Part shown: positions 8,410-16,490 of the stretch, piece by piece | Layout: each line of letters starts with the position of its first letter | Numbering within the stretch: the stretch's first letter is position 1 | Assembly: GCA_041738285.1 (NCBI GenBank) | Contig: JBGSQB010000231.1 | Coordinates: 1 to 29,213, forward strand | From: SZUA-521 sp041738285 | Lineage (GTDB): Bacteria > Pseudomonadota > Gammaproteobacteria > Pseudomonadales > Azotimanducaceae | Length of the DNA: 29,213 nucleotides | Direction: 5' to 3' | Position numbers and translations under genes: made by a program | Notes under the pieces: generated by a model | Database searches by the model: none | Seen by the model: only the letters and a program-made list of their open reading frames with translations | What the model was told of the DNA's origin: nothing

Positions 8410-9339
8410 ATACACCGACTTGTGCCAGCGCTTGTTGGTCGCAAGCCACTCCTCGGGATGGGCGCGGATCAGACCTTCCAGCGTTTCCAGCATTTTGCGC
8501 GTGCGCCAGACGAGTTGCTCTTCGTCGCTGCCAGGCGGTGGCGATGGCAAAGGCGGGAGCACGGTGAAACGGTAACGTGCATCACCCAGCCGCTCGGTCA
8601 CGATGGGAACGAGATCACAGTCGAACCGCGCGGCCAACCGCGCCGGCGTCGCGCTGGTTCGCATCGGATGGCCGAAGAACGGTACTTCGATGCCGTCATC
8701 GATCTTCAGATCCATGAGCAGCCCTAGACTGCCGCCGTCGCTCATGTGCTTGAGCAGCGGGCGCAGCGATGCGTCACGCGGTAGCAACTGACAGCCCAGT
8801 TGCGCTCGCGCCTCGTCCATCAGGCGGCCGAGGCGCTCGTTCTGCAATGACGCATACAACGCCATGATCGGCACGCCGGCACGCGCAAGGCCAATGCCCA
8901 TGATTTCCCAATTGGCCAGGTGCGCGCCGAAGAACACGCCACGCCGTCCGCCATGCCGGTAATTTTCGAGTCCACAGTGATCGACCACTTCAAGACGGTT
9001 GCTATCGGCCGCGCCGATTGCCGTCAGATGGGGGTACTCACCAAACACTGCCCCGACGTTGCCCCACAAGGCGCGCGCGATCGTGTCGATGTCTGCAGCA
9101 GAGCGCTCAGGCAGCGCGACCGCAAGATTGGCCTTGAGGACGCGCACTTTTCCGGAACGCGGACCCAGCAGGGCGACGATCCGCCGACCCAGTCGCGATG
9201 CACGCTCGGGCGACAACGCCTTGAACAGGTGCCAGCAGCCGTAGATGAACGCAGCTTCGAACGCGAACAGGGTTCGTCGCAGCCATGCATGTTTCTTGGC
9301 GGCCCCATCGAGTGCGCTGGTGAGAATCAGACGCGCCAA
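8383..9339 (-). CDS. LpxL/HtrB-type lysophospholipid acyltransferase (second copy)
   Basis: Members of this family transfer acyl chains to lipid A or related lipids at the inner membrane. From TTG 9339 the protein is 318 residues, close to its neighbour (319) and to LpxL. A hydrophobic N-terminal segment (about 24-42) precedes the catalytic motif GAHLANWEIMG. There H140 and E145 form the HX4E dyad, and LGLLMDLKIDDG and PFFGHPMRTSATPA follow. A longer reading from ATG 9441 would overlap the upstream gene by 100 bp, so the TTG two bases beyond that gene's stop is preferred; this start is uncertain. The C-terminal residues after Gly-Asp and the stop codon lie inside the inverted repeat at 8347-8409, so the native tail may have been replaced. 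Confidence 0.83.
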   Translation of the reverse strand: MARLILTSALDGAAKKHAWLRRTLFAFEAAFIYGCWHLFKALSPERASRLGRRIVALLGPRSGKVRVLKANLAVALPERSAADIDTIARALWGNVGAVFGEYPHLTAIGAADSNRLEVVDHCGLENYRHGGRRGVFFGAHLANWEIMGIGLARAGVPIMALYASLQNERLGRLMDEARAQLGCQLLPRDASLRPLLKHMSDGGSLGLLMDLKIDDGIEVPFFGHPMRTSATPARLAARFDCDLVPIVTERLGDARYRFTVLPPLPSPPPGSDEEQLVWRTRKMLETLEGLIRAHPEEWLATNKRWHKSVYGDGLRVRK

Positions 9340-9341
9340 CG

Positions 9342-10301
9342 TCAGGTCGCCTGGGTCACAGATCGCGTCGCGGCGCGTTCGACTTCCTTCGGCCAGCGTC
9401 GCGCCAGGCACATCCACTCGCCTGGCGTCGCGCGGATCCACTCCTCGAACACACGGTTGAGCGACGTCGCCATGTCATGCGCTGCCTGCGCAGGGGCCGC
9501 GGACGCATCCAGCGGACGAATCGGCGCACACAGATGCACGCGATAGCGCATTCCCGGCAGACGCTGGACGTGCACCGGGATGAGTTCACAGTCGTAGCGC
9601 AGCGCAAGCCGCGCAGGCACGGTGTTGGTCAACATGTCGTGGCCGAACATCGAAACGGGTTCGCCGGCATCGAGCCTGACGTCGCTGGCAAGCCCGACGG
9701 TATGGCCGGCGCCCAGTTCCTTCATGAGGCCACGCATCGCGTTGTCACGCCGCATCATTTTGACCGGCAACGCCGAGCGGAGATCGAATATGAGGTCGTG
9801 AACGTAGGGGTTGGACTCCGGCGCGTAGACGACCGTCAGTGGGAAGTCGTATTTGGCGGCGATGAAGTTGGCAAGACTCCAAGCCCCGACGTGCGCCGTC
9901 ACCAGCACCGCGGGTCTGCCCGCATGCATGAACGAAATGGCCGGGTCCGCTTCGAACTCGAATCGTCGCGCGCGCTCCGCCCACAGTCGGGGCAGATGCA
10001 CGAGTTCCGCAACCGCAACGCCGAGGTGGCCAAAGACATCCACCAGATACCCTTCAATCTGCGCTTCCGACGCCTGCGGGAAAGCCACCTTCAGGTTGCG
10101 GTACACGCGGACCCGCTTGCGCGTGCGCGGTCCGACCTTGGCGAAGGCCCAGCGCGACATGGCAGCCGCGCGTTCCGGGCTGAGCCGACGCAGGAGAAAG
10201 AAGAAGAACCGGAGCACGGTCGCTTCGATGCGCCAGCCCATTCGATGAAGAAACGGCGTTCGCCCAACCAGACTTCGCGGTAAGAAATAATGCTGTGCCA
10301 T
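9342..10301 (-). CDS. LpxL/HtrB-type lysophospholipid acyltransferase (first copy) with altered active-site motif
   Basis: This 319-residue member of the lipid A acyltransferase family has a hydrophobic N-terminal stretch (about 24-38, with a run of phenylalanines). The fold markers are RNLKVAFPQ, GHTVGLASDVRLDAGEP and MFGHDMLTNTVPARLAL. The catalytic motif reads TAHVGAWSLAN: H137 is present, but the position of the essential acidic residue in HX4(D/E) is S142. The neighbouring paralogue has the normal glutamate. Either this enzyme is inactive or regulatory, or another residue substitutes. It is the first gene of a tight minus-strand pair (two bases between its stop and the probable next start) and is divergent from the DUF3604 gene. 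The ribosome site is weak. Confidence 0.85.
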   Translation of the reverse strand: MAQHYFLPRSLVGRTPFLHRMGWRIEATVLRFFFFLLRRLSPERAAAMSRWAFAKVGPRTRKRVRVYRNLKVAFPQASEAQIEGYLVDVFGHLGVAVAELVHLPRLWAERARRFEFEADPAISFMHAGRPAVLVTAHVGAWSLANFIAAKYDFPLTVVYAPESNPYVHDLIFDLRSALPVKMMRRDNAMRGLMKELGAGHTVGLASDVRLDAGEPVSMFGHDMLTNTVPARLALRYDCELIPVHVQRLPGMRYRVHLCAPIRPLDASAAPAQAAHDMATSLNRVFEEWIRATPGEWMCLARRWPKEVERAATRSVTQAT

Positions 10302-10323
10302 ACCTCTGAAAATTCATACCGAT

Positions 10324-10342
10324 GCGCGCCCCAACGGCGCGC
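10324..10342. promoter_or_regulatory. GC-rich inverted repeat in divergent intergenic region
   Basis: The gap between the divergent acyltransferase and DUF3604 genes (10302-10440) contains a perfect 7-bp inverted repeat, GCGCGCC / GGCGCGC, around CCAAC. It could be an operator or an RNA hairpin in a leader. In a GC-rich genome such a short repeat can also arise by chance. I see no convincing -35/-10 pair here. Confidence 0.25.
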
Positions 10343-10440
10343 GGGCCATGCTCGTGACTCGGGCCGTCGATTGCAAGGCCGATGCATTCCCGCGGTGCTT
10401 CCAGTAGGCTCGATGCACGACACGTGTGGGGGGGATATCC

Positions 10441-12309
10441 ATGGGCCGCTTTTCGATCGTCGCTATTGCAGTCATGACCGCCATCGGCTGCTCCGATCCG
10501 GCGCCACCGCCGGCACCCTCAGCACCACAACCCGTCGAGAGCTCACCGCCGGCAAGCCAACCTGCGGCCAACCCCGATCGCAATGCCTATTTCGGCGATC
10601 TTCACGTGCACACGCGCTATTCCTTCGATGCCTTCATCTTCGGTGTACGCGCAACACCAGACGACGCCTATCGCTTCGCCAAGGGAGATGGCATCGCCCA
10701 TCCAGCCGGATTCGAGATCAAACTGCGCGCCCCGCTCGACTTCCAGAGCGTCACGGACCACGCGATGTTCCTCGGCATGATGCCCGCCAGCGCCGACCCC
10801 ACCTCGCCGGTGTCGAAGATACCGGCCATGAAGGCGTTTGCCGACGCCAAGACCGCAGCGGAACGATCCGCAGCATTCCAGGGGATCCTTCCCTATCTCG
10901 ACGGCACGCGTCACGGCGAGATTCTCGACATGAACGTGGTGAAGTCCGCATGGGCCGACATCGTCGCCAGTGCCGAACGCCACAACGACCCCGGCAAGTT
11001 CACGACGTTCGTGGCCTACGAATACACCTCGGGACCCCAGTCCCAGAACCTGCACCGCAACGTGGTGTTCCGCAGCGGCGCGGCGCCTGAGATTCCGTTC
11101 AGCCGCCTCGATTCGCAAAACCCGGAAGCGCTGTGGGATTGGATGGATGCCTAGCGCGACGCCGGCAACGAAGCGCTTGCGATTCCCCACAACTCGAACG
11201 GATCGAATGGGCAGATGTTCGCGCTGGTCAACTTCGAGGGTCAGCCACTGGATGCAGCCTATGCCGAACAGCGCATGCGCAACGAACCCTTGGTGGAAAT
11301 CACCCAGGTCAAAGGTACATCCGACACGCATCCCGCATTGTCGCCCAACGATGAGTGGGCGGATTTCGAGATCATGCCGAATCGGATCGCGAGCCAACTG
11401 TCGAGCGAGCCGCCCGGCAGCTATGTGCGCGATGCACTGCGCCGCGGTCTGACCATGGAAGCGAGCGGTGGATTCAACCCCTATCGATTCGGCTTCATCG
11501 GCTCGAGCGATACGCATGTCGGTGCGGGTTCGTTCGAGGAGAACAACTACTGGAGCAAGGTCGGGTTGCTCGATGCCACCGCGCAGCAGCGTGGCTCGAT
11601 ACCACTCGATACCCCGAACGACGACGGCACCAAATACAGCAAGGGTTACTACCACTACTGGAGCGCATCGGGACTCGCTGGCATCTGGGCCGAAGAGAAC
11701 ACGCGCGACGCCCTCTACGACGCACTGCGCCGGAAGGAAACATTCGCAACTACCGGGCCGCGGATGCGCGTACGCTTCTTCGCCAGCCACGACTTCAACA
11801 CCGATCTCATCGACAATCCCGATCTCGTCAAAGCCGCTTACGCCAAGGGTGTGCCGATGGGTGGCGATCTGCTCGCGCGCGACGGCGGCGTACCGAAGTT
11901 CCTGGTTTGGGCATCCGCTGACCCTGGCAGCGCCAAACTGCAACGAGTGCAGGTGGTGAAAGGTTGGATGGCGGACGGCAAGTCGGAAGAGAAAGTCTTT
12001 GACGTCGCCTGCTCGGATGGACTCACCGTGGATGCCGCGACCCAGCGCTGCCCGGACAACGGTGCGCGCGTCAACATCGCCGACTGCTCGATCACGGCCG
12101 ACAAGGGTGCCGCTGAATTGAAGACGGTATGGTCAGATCCGGAGTTCAACGCCACGCAGCGCGCCTTCTACTACGTGCGCGTGCTGGAGAATCCGACCTG
12201 CCGCTGGTCGACGTGGGACGCCCTGCGCGCGGGTGTCGAGCCACGCCCTGACCTGCACGCGACCATTCAGGAGCGAGCCTGGTCGTCGCCGATCTGGTAT
12301 CGGCCGTAA
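10441..12309 (+). pseudogene. DUF3604 lipoprotein interrupted by an in-frame amber codon
   Basis: One frame runs from ATG 10441 (preceded by a G-rich ribosome site) to TAA 12307-12309. It would encode about 622 residues, normal for DUF3604, a PHP-like metal-dependent family. The start carries a lipoprotein signal with lipobox TAIGC (C17). FGDLHVHTRYSFDAF (51-65) is the first metal motif. Codon 238 (11152-11154) is TAG, between LWDWMDA and RDAGNEALAIPHNSNGSNG. Homology continues without a frame change on both sides, and IPHNSN and SSDTHVG, probable later metal residues, lie after the stop. The 237-residue product would therefore lack part of the active site. Possible explanations are recent inactivation, a sequencing or assembly error, or readthrough. 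Reinitiation at ATG 11215 is possible but would give no signal peptide. Confidence 0.85.
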
Positions 12310-12312
12310 GGT

Positions 12313-12467
12313 GGGGACAGTTTCACTTGTTCAGGTTCGGGCGCTCCCGGCCTGAGCGAGCGCACTGCGGTGGGCCGAACCTGATCAAGTAAACTGTCCC
12401 CGGCAACGTTTTGCTCCGGGGATAGTCCCCAACCTGAACAAGTAAACTGTCCCTTTGTTCAGGTTCG
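12313..12467. repeat. Cluster of four GGGGAC-type inverted-repeat arms, locus B
   Basis: Four related arms fill the space between the convergent DUF3604 and MFS genes. Arm 1 is direct (12313-12340, starting GGGGACAGTTTCACTTGTTC). Arm 2 is inverted (12375-12401). Arm 3 is inverted (12431-12453, ending GTAAACTGTCCC). Arm 4 is direct and partial (12455-12467, TTGTTCAGGTTCG). Arms 1 and 2 can pair around a 34-base GC-rich centre, and the 11-base AACCTGAACAA of arm 3 is a perfect complement of arm 4. The TGA stop of the MFS gene lies in arm 4. The layout resembles REP/BIME elements. No transposase is present. Confidence 0.8.
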
Positions 12468-13721
12468 CGTCGGCTTCGGAATCCGCAGAATCAGCACAGC
12501 TGAAATGAGGTTGGCCACCGCAATCGTGAGCAGCGCGCCGACATAGTCCCCCACCACATCGTGATAGTAGGACACGGCGAGCGGCGCACCGGCAGCGAAG
12601 ATGAGCGAAAACGGCAGCGCCGCGCTGCGCACCGCACCGAGATAGCGGCGGCCGAAGAAACGCGCCCAGATGACTTCGGACAGCGGAATCATGCCGCCCC
12701 AGCCACAGCCGAGCAGGAAGTAGCCGACGTAGACGCCGGCGAGATTGCCCGCGCCGACGCTGACCACGATCACGAGCACGGACAGCCCGGTCAACACGGC
12801 GCCGCCCGCGGCCAATGGCCGCGGCTCCGCGCGGTCGATGAAGTGACCCCAGATCGGTTTCGACACCAGCGCGGGAATCGAGGCGACGGTAATCATGAAC
12901 GCGGCGGTCGTGGCTTCGAACCCGGCATCGATCAGATAGGGAATGGTCTGCAGCAGCATGACGCCGATGTTGATGGTGAACAGGCCAAAGGCCAGCACCA
13001 GCAGATAGAACGTCGGCGTGCGCAGTGCCGCTGCGCGCGTGACGGACGATGAGAAGTCCGCCGCCGCGTTGGCACCGAGCCCATTGGCGACCTGCTCGTT
13101 GGTGCGACCATCCGGATGCAGGCCGTGATCCTCCGGCGCGCGTCGCATGACGGCGGCAACCGGCAGCACGAACACGAGTGTTGCGAGCGCGAGCAATTCC
13201 CAGCTGGTGCGCCATCCCCAGTGGCCGATCATCCACGCCGTGGCAGGGGTCAGCACGACGCCAGCCATCGATACGCCCATCGCCGACCAGGCAATGGCGC
13301 GTCCCCGCAGTTCGACGAACCACTTCGCCAGCGTCACGTTGACGACCAGATTGCCGATCATCGCCGCGCCCACCGACAGCATGAGGCCGTTCAACACAAT
13401 CCAGCCAGCAAGAGTCTGCACGTCGGAAAGCAAGAACAGTGACGCTGCGAGCACGAAGGCGCCGCCGAACATGAATGGTCGCGCGCCGTGCAGATCGACG
13501 CGGGCACCGATGAGGAAGCCGGCAACGGCGAGTACGAACTGACCCAGCGTCCGCGGTAAGGTGAACTCGGCGCGGGTCCAACCGAGGTCTTCGCACATCG
13601 GCAGCATGAAGGCGCCGATCACGTAGTTCTGCATACCGACGGCGATGAACTGCGCAACGAACGCGGCGCCGATCAGCCAGTAACCATAGAACACCGGCTG
13701 CGCGCGCGACGTATCGATCAA
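12459..13721 (-). CDS. Major facilitator superfamily transporter
   Basis: This is a 420-residue polytopic protein with about twelve hydrophobic segments, starting FYGYWLIGAAFVAQFIAVGM. The MFS-like loop after helix 2 is followed by GRAIAWSAMGVSMAGVV in the fourth/fifth helix region, and the central cytoplasmic loop (APEDHGLHPDGRTNEQ) is typical of MFS halves. The chosen start is TTG 13721, which overlaps the stop of the acyl-CoA dehydrogenase by four bases (TTGA). Longer readings enter that gene and lose any membrane character. The substrate is unknown; coupling to an LCAD-like enzyme suggests uptake of a carboxylic acid or lipid-derived compound. The last codon and stop are contributed by the inverted-repeat cluster at 12313-12467. 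Confidence 0.85.
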   Translation of the reverse strand: MIDTSRAQPVFYGYWLIGAAFVAQFIAVGMQNYVIGAFMLPMCEDLGWTRAEFTLPRTLGQFVLAVAGFLIGARVDLHGARPFMFGGAFVLAASLFLLSDVQTLAGWIVLNGLMLSVGAAMIGNLVVNVTLAKWFVELRGRAIAWSAMGVSMAGVVLTPATAWMIGHWGWRTSWELLALATLVFVLPVAAVMRRAPEDHGLHPDGRTNEQVANGLGANAAADFSSSVTRAAALRTPTFYLLVLAFGLFTINIGVMLLQTIPYLIDAGFEATTAAFMITVASIPALVSKPIWGHFIDRAEPRPLAAGGAVLTGLSVLVIVVSVGAGNLAGVYVGYFLLGCGWGGMIPLSEVIWARFFGRRYLGAVRSAALPFSLIFAAGAPLAVSYYHDVVGDYVGALLTIAVANLISAVLILRIPKPTRT

Positions 13722-14872
13722 GACACCAGACCGCGACCGATGATCTCGCGCATGATCTCCGAAGTACCGCCGTAGATGCGCTGCACCCGCGCCGCCGTAT
13801 AGAACTGCGCGATCTCGTACTCCGACATGTAACCGTAGCCGCCGAACAGCTGCAGACAGCGATCGACCACGCGACCCTGCAGCTCCGTCGTCCAGAGTTT
13901 CGCCATGGCGCCCTGCTCGGCTGACAGGTTGCCGCCGATATGCAAACGCACACACTCATCGATGTAATAGCGCGCGACGTGCAGCTCCGTCTTGACATCG
14001 GCGAGCGTGAAGCGCGTGTTCTGAAAGTCCAGAATCGGCTGATCGAATGCGCGACGCTCCTTGGTGTAATCCAGCGTCATCTCGAACGCCCGCTCCGCGG
14101 ATGCGACCGCCGCAACGGCGAGCGACAGCCGTTCCTGGGGCAGCTCCTTCATCATCGCGATGAAGCCCTCGTTCTCCTTGCCAAGCAGGTTGTCGCGCGG
14201 CACCTCGACGTCATCGAAGAAGATCTCGGAGGTGTCCTGATCTTTCATGCCGATCTTGTCGAGATTGCGGCCGCGGCGCAGACCGGGCCGATCGCCCTCG
14301 ACCAGAAACAGACTGATGCCACGCGCGCCGGCTTCCGGATTGGTCTTGGCTGCGACGATGAAGAGGCCCGCGTTCTGGCCGTTGGTGATGAAGATCTTGG
14401 AGCCATTCAGACGCCAGCTGTCGCCGGACTTTTCAGCGCGTGTCCGCAACGCCTTCAAGTCGCTGCCGGCACCGGGCTCGGTCATGCAGATCGCACCGAT
14501 CGTCAGCCCGCTCACCATCCGCGGCAACCACTGCGCCTTCTGCTGCTCGCTGCCATAGACGATCACATAGCCCGCGACGATGTCGGAGTGCACGCTGAAG
14601 GTTGCCTGGGACAACCCGCTGTACGCGACCTCCTCCGCAACCACTACGTTGAAACGAAAGTCTCCGCCAGGTCCGCCGTAGGCTTCGGACACCTGCGGAC
14701 ACAACAGGCCGTTGTCACCAAAACGCCGCAGCACGTCGAGCGGTACTTTGCCGGCTTCACGCCACGACGAAAGCCCCCGCCCGACTTCGTCCGCCAGGAA
14801 CTTCCGCACCGAGTCCCGGTACATACGATGCTCGTCGTCGAACAGCGGTCGATCCTGCTGAATGTTGGTCAC
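13718..14872 (-). CDS. Acyl-CoA dehydrogenase, long-chain (LCAD/ACADL)-like
   Basis: This 384-residue FAD enzyme catalyses alpha,beta-dehydrogenation of acyl-CoA, the first step of beta-oxidation. The ACAD signatures are CMTEPGAGSDL (about 129-139) and QLFGGYGYMSEYEIA near the C-terminus. The usual short-chain catalytic glutamate position reads IYGGTSEIM (glycine). MKELPQERLSLA instead supplies E247, the position used as base in LCAD, and this stretch closely resembles ACADL. A long-chain or branched substrate is therefore likely. The start is GTG at 14872 with a GAGGGGGA ribosome site about seven bases upstream. It is the first gene of a pair with the MFS transporter and is divergent, with 37 bp between, from the haem membrane protein. 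Confidence 0.92.
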   Translation of the reverse strand: MTNIQQDRPLFDDEHRMYRDSVRKFLADEVGRGLSSWREAGKVPLDVLRRFGDNGLLCPQVSEAYGGPGGDFRFNVVVAEEVAYSGLSQATFSVHSDIVAGYVIVYGSEQQKAQWLPRMVSGLTIGAICMTEPGAGSDLKALRTRAEKSGDSWRLNGSKIFITNGQNAGLFIVAAKTNPEAGARGISLFLVEGDRPGLRRGRNLDKIGMKDQDTSEIFFDDVEVPRDNLLGKENEGFIAMMKELPQERLSLAVAAVASAERAFEMTLDYTKERRAFDQPILDFQNTRFTLADVKTELHVARYYIDECVRLHIGGNLSAEQGAMAKLWTTELQGRVVDRCLQLFGGYGYMSEYEIAQFYTAARVQRIYGGTSEIMREIIGRGLVS

Positions 14873-14909
14873 TGGAAATCCCCCTCAAGCCGGCTGCTAT
14901 GATCGCGCG

Positions 14910-15554
14910 GTGAATCTGGCCCTCATTCTATCCGCACTGTTGCTCGCGCTCGCGGCCATCGACTCGCAGGGCGCGGGCATGGTCTGGGACCTGTTCAACG
15001 GCGCGGGCATCATCGCATTCGCCTTCTTCCTTGCGCTGCAGGTTGAGACCCTGCGTGGCAGTCGCGCGCGCGGTGGCTCGGGCGCCGGCGCAATCGCGGT
15101 CCATACACATCTTGCCTACCTTGCACTCGGCGCGGTCGTCATTCACGCAGCCGGGCTTCTGGTCGCCGATGAGATGTCCTGGGAGTACGTCACCGTTCGG
15201 GCACCCCTCTACATGGTGGCCGGGCTCACAAGCGTTGCGTTACTCATCTGGCTGGCGCTGACATCGACCACGAGTCGACGCCGCGGCCTCGGCGCGCCGG
15301 CTCGATTTCAGTCGCTGCACCGCATCGGCTCCCTTGTATTGCTCGCACTCGTCGCCTGGCACGTGATCGGCTCGGGCTACTACTTCGCCTCGATGCCCGT
15401 GCGCGCCATCGTGCTCGGTGCGACTGCCGGATGCGCATTGATGCCGGGCGTTGTGTCGGCACGTTCAAAGTTCATGACGGCGCCGGGTACTGCGCTCACC
15501 GCCGCGATCGCGACATCGTTGGTCGGTGTGTTCTCACTCGTGCGGAACCTCTGA
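14910..15554 (+). CDS. Ferric-reductase-like b-type haem membrane protein
   Basis: This 214-residue protein has about six hydrophobic segments. Two helices each carry histidines spaced H-x13-H (H65/H79 in HTHLAYLALGAVVIH, and H137/H151 in HRIGSLVLLALVAWH). This is the bis-haem arrangement of ferric reductase-like transmembrane domains, so transmembrane electron transfer is the likely role. No FAD or NAD domain is attached. The preferred start is GTG 14910; an earlier ATG would overlap the divergent dehydrogenase. A TATGAT box at 14898-14903 would place transcription close to the GTG, giving a possibly leaderless mRNA. It is followed after two bases by the tetrahaem cytochrome gene, an obvious redox partner. 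Confidence 0.75.
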   Translation: MNLALILSALLLALAAIDSQGAGMVWDLFNGAGIIAFAFFLALQVETLRGSRARGGSGAGAIAVHTHLAYLALGAVVIHAAGLLVADEMSWEYVTVRAPLYMVAGLTSVALLIWLALTSTTSRRRGLGAPARFQSLHRIGSLVLLALVAWHVIGSGYYFASMPVRAIVLGATAGCALMPGVVSARSKFMTAPGTALTAAIATSLVGVFSLVRNL

Positions 15555-15556
15555 CG

Positions 15557-15895
15557 ATGCGCGCAAGCCTCATCGTCACACTGTGCATCGTCGCGACGCT
15601 GATCGCGGTATCGATTGACGAGCAGTCACACCGTGGCGAGCTGCTGCCGATGGCGTTCGCGCACATCGACCACCGCGAGCAGAACTGCATCGAATGCCAT
15701 CACGATTTTGCCGACGACAGCGGCAACGGACTGTGCATCGACTGCCACAAACGCGATTCAGCGCTCGACCCCCTGATCGAAGTGCAGTTCCACGACCTGT
15801 GTCGTGGCTGTCACATCGAACAACGCAGCCTCGGACATGATGCCGGCCCAACCCGCGCCTGCATCGACTGTCACCATACGGAGGACAAGCCATGA
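15557..15895 (+). CDS. Small tetrahaem c-type cytochrome (class III / c3-like)
   Basis: This 112-residue protein has an N-terminal hydrophobic segment (residues 4-20), acting as signal or anchor to place it in the periplasm. Four CXXCH haem sites follow: C44-H48, C60-H64, C82-H86 and C102-H106. Additional histidines (H36, H39, H49, H79, H94, H107) could be the distal ligands, giving bis-His low-potential haems as in cytochrome c3/c7-like proteins. It starts two bases after the b-type membrane protein and overlaps the chorismate mutase start by four bases (ATGA), so all three genes are probably one operon. It is the likely electron acceptor or donor of the membrane protein; the terminal partner is unknown. 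Confidence 0.87.
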   Translation: MRASLIVTLCIVATLIAVSIDEQSHRGELLPMAFAHIDHREQNCIECHHDFADDSGNGLCIDCHKRDSALDPLIEVQFHDLCRGCHIEQRSLGHDAGPTRACIDCHHTEDKP

Positions 15896-16422
15896 ACCGG
15901 AGACTGCTCTGCGCTGTGCTGATCTGCCTCGCGCAAACGGGTCTCTGCGGAGCGGTCGAGGACGTCCGCGGCGCGATCGCCCAGCGGTTGATGCTGATGA
16001 CCGATGTCGCCCGCTACAAATGGAACGCGCAGCTGCCGGTAACGGACCTCGACCGGGAAGCATCACTGCTGCCGCTCTTGATCGAGGCCGCAGTCGATGT
16101 CGGGCTCGACCCTGACTATGCCGATCGCGTGGTGCGCGCCCAGATGGCTGCCGCCCGCGCCCAGCAGGAACATCTCATTGCGCAGTGGCAGGCGGGTGCA
16201 GCCGGCAGCTTTGATGCGGTGCCGGATCTGGTGCAGGTCACCCGCCCCGCCATCACTGCAGCGACCACACGCCTGCTCGTGATCCTCCATCAGCATCTGT
16301 GCGCACTCGGAGCCGACCCCCAATGGGGTCCTGCGCCCACGGCCATCGATGAGCACGCATGGGCCTTGGCCACAACCGCCTTGCTGCCAGCGCCCGAGGG
16401 CACCTGCCCTGAAGCCACGTAA
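15892..16422 (+). CDS. Periplasmic chorismate mutase, AroQ gamma class
   Basis: This 176-residue protein has a signal peptide (about 1-20, ending GLCGA). An all-helical domain of the secreted *AroQ type converts chorismate to prephenate. R32, K43 and R55 in RLMLMTDVARYKWN...DREASLL have the spacing (11 and 12) of the active-site Arg-Lys-Arg of the M. tuberculosis enzyme. C137 and C172 are placed like its C-terminal disulfide. It overlaps the tetrahaem cytochrome gene by ATGA. Secreted chorismate mutases have unclear roles in bacteria, because chorismate is made in the cytosol. Its place at the end of a cytochrome operon is unusual. The stop is followed by a short CCCTATAGGG palindrome (16427-16436). 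Confidence 0.85.
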   Translation: MNRRLLCAVLICLAQTGLCGAVEDVRGAIAQRLMLMTDVARYKWNAQLPVTDLDREASLLPLLIEAAVDVGLDPDYADRVVRAQMAAARAQQEHLIAQWQAGAAGSFDAVPDLVQVTRPAITAATTRLLVILHQHLCALGADPQWGPAPTAIDEHAWALATTALLPAPEGTCPEAT

Positions 16423-16490
16423 ATCCCCCTATAGGGTCAGCGCGCCCGCATTCACTACAGTCAGGCGATTGACCACATCGGACAGGCGCC

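Noticed and set aside
10543..11943. 466-residue minus-strand open frame opposite the DUF3604 gene
   Set aside because: No domain is visible, and the plus strand has strong DUF3604 motifs. Absence of stops is expected opposite a GC-rich coding strand.
12313..12467. CRISPR array
   Set aside because: Repeats are inverted, unequal in length and lack regular spacers, and no cas gene is present.
12385..13998. 537-residue minus-strand open frame overlapping the MFS gene
   Set aside because: It is arginine/serine-rich and has no recognisable domain. The other minus-strand frame encodes clear MFS helices, so this is a GC-rich shadow.
16427..16436. CCCTATAGGG palindrome after the chorismate mutase gene as a terminator or operator
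   Set aside because: It has no loop or T run and is too short to distinguish from chance.
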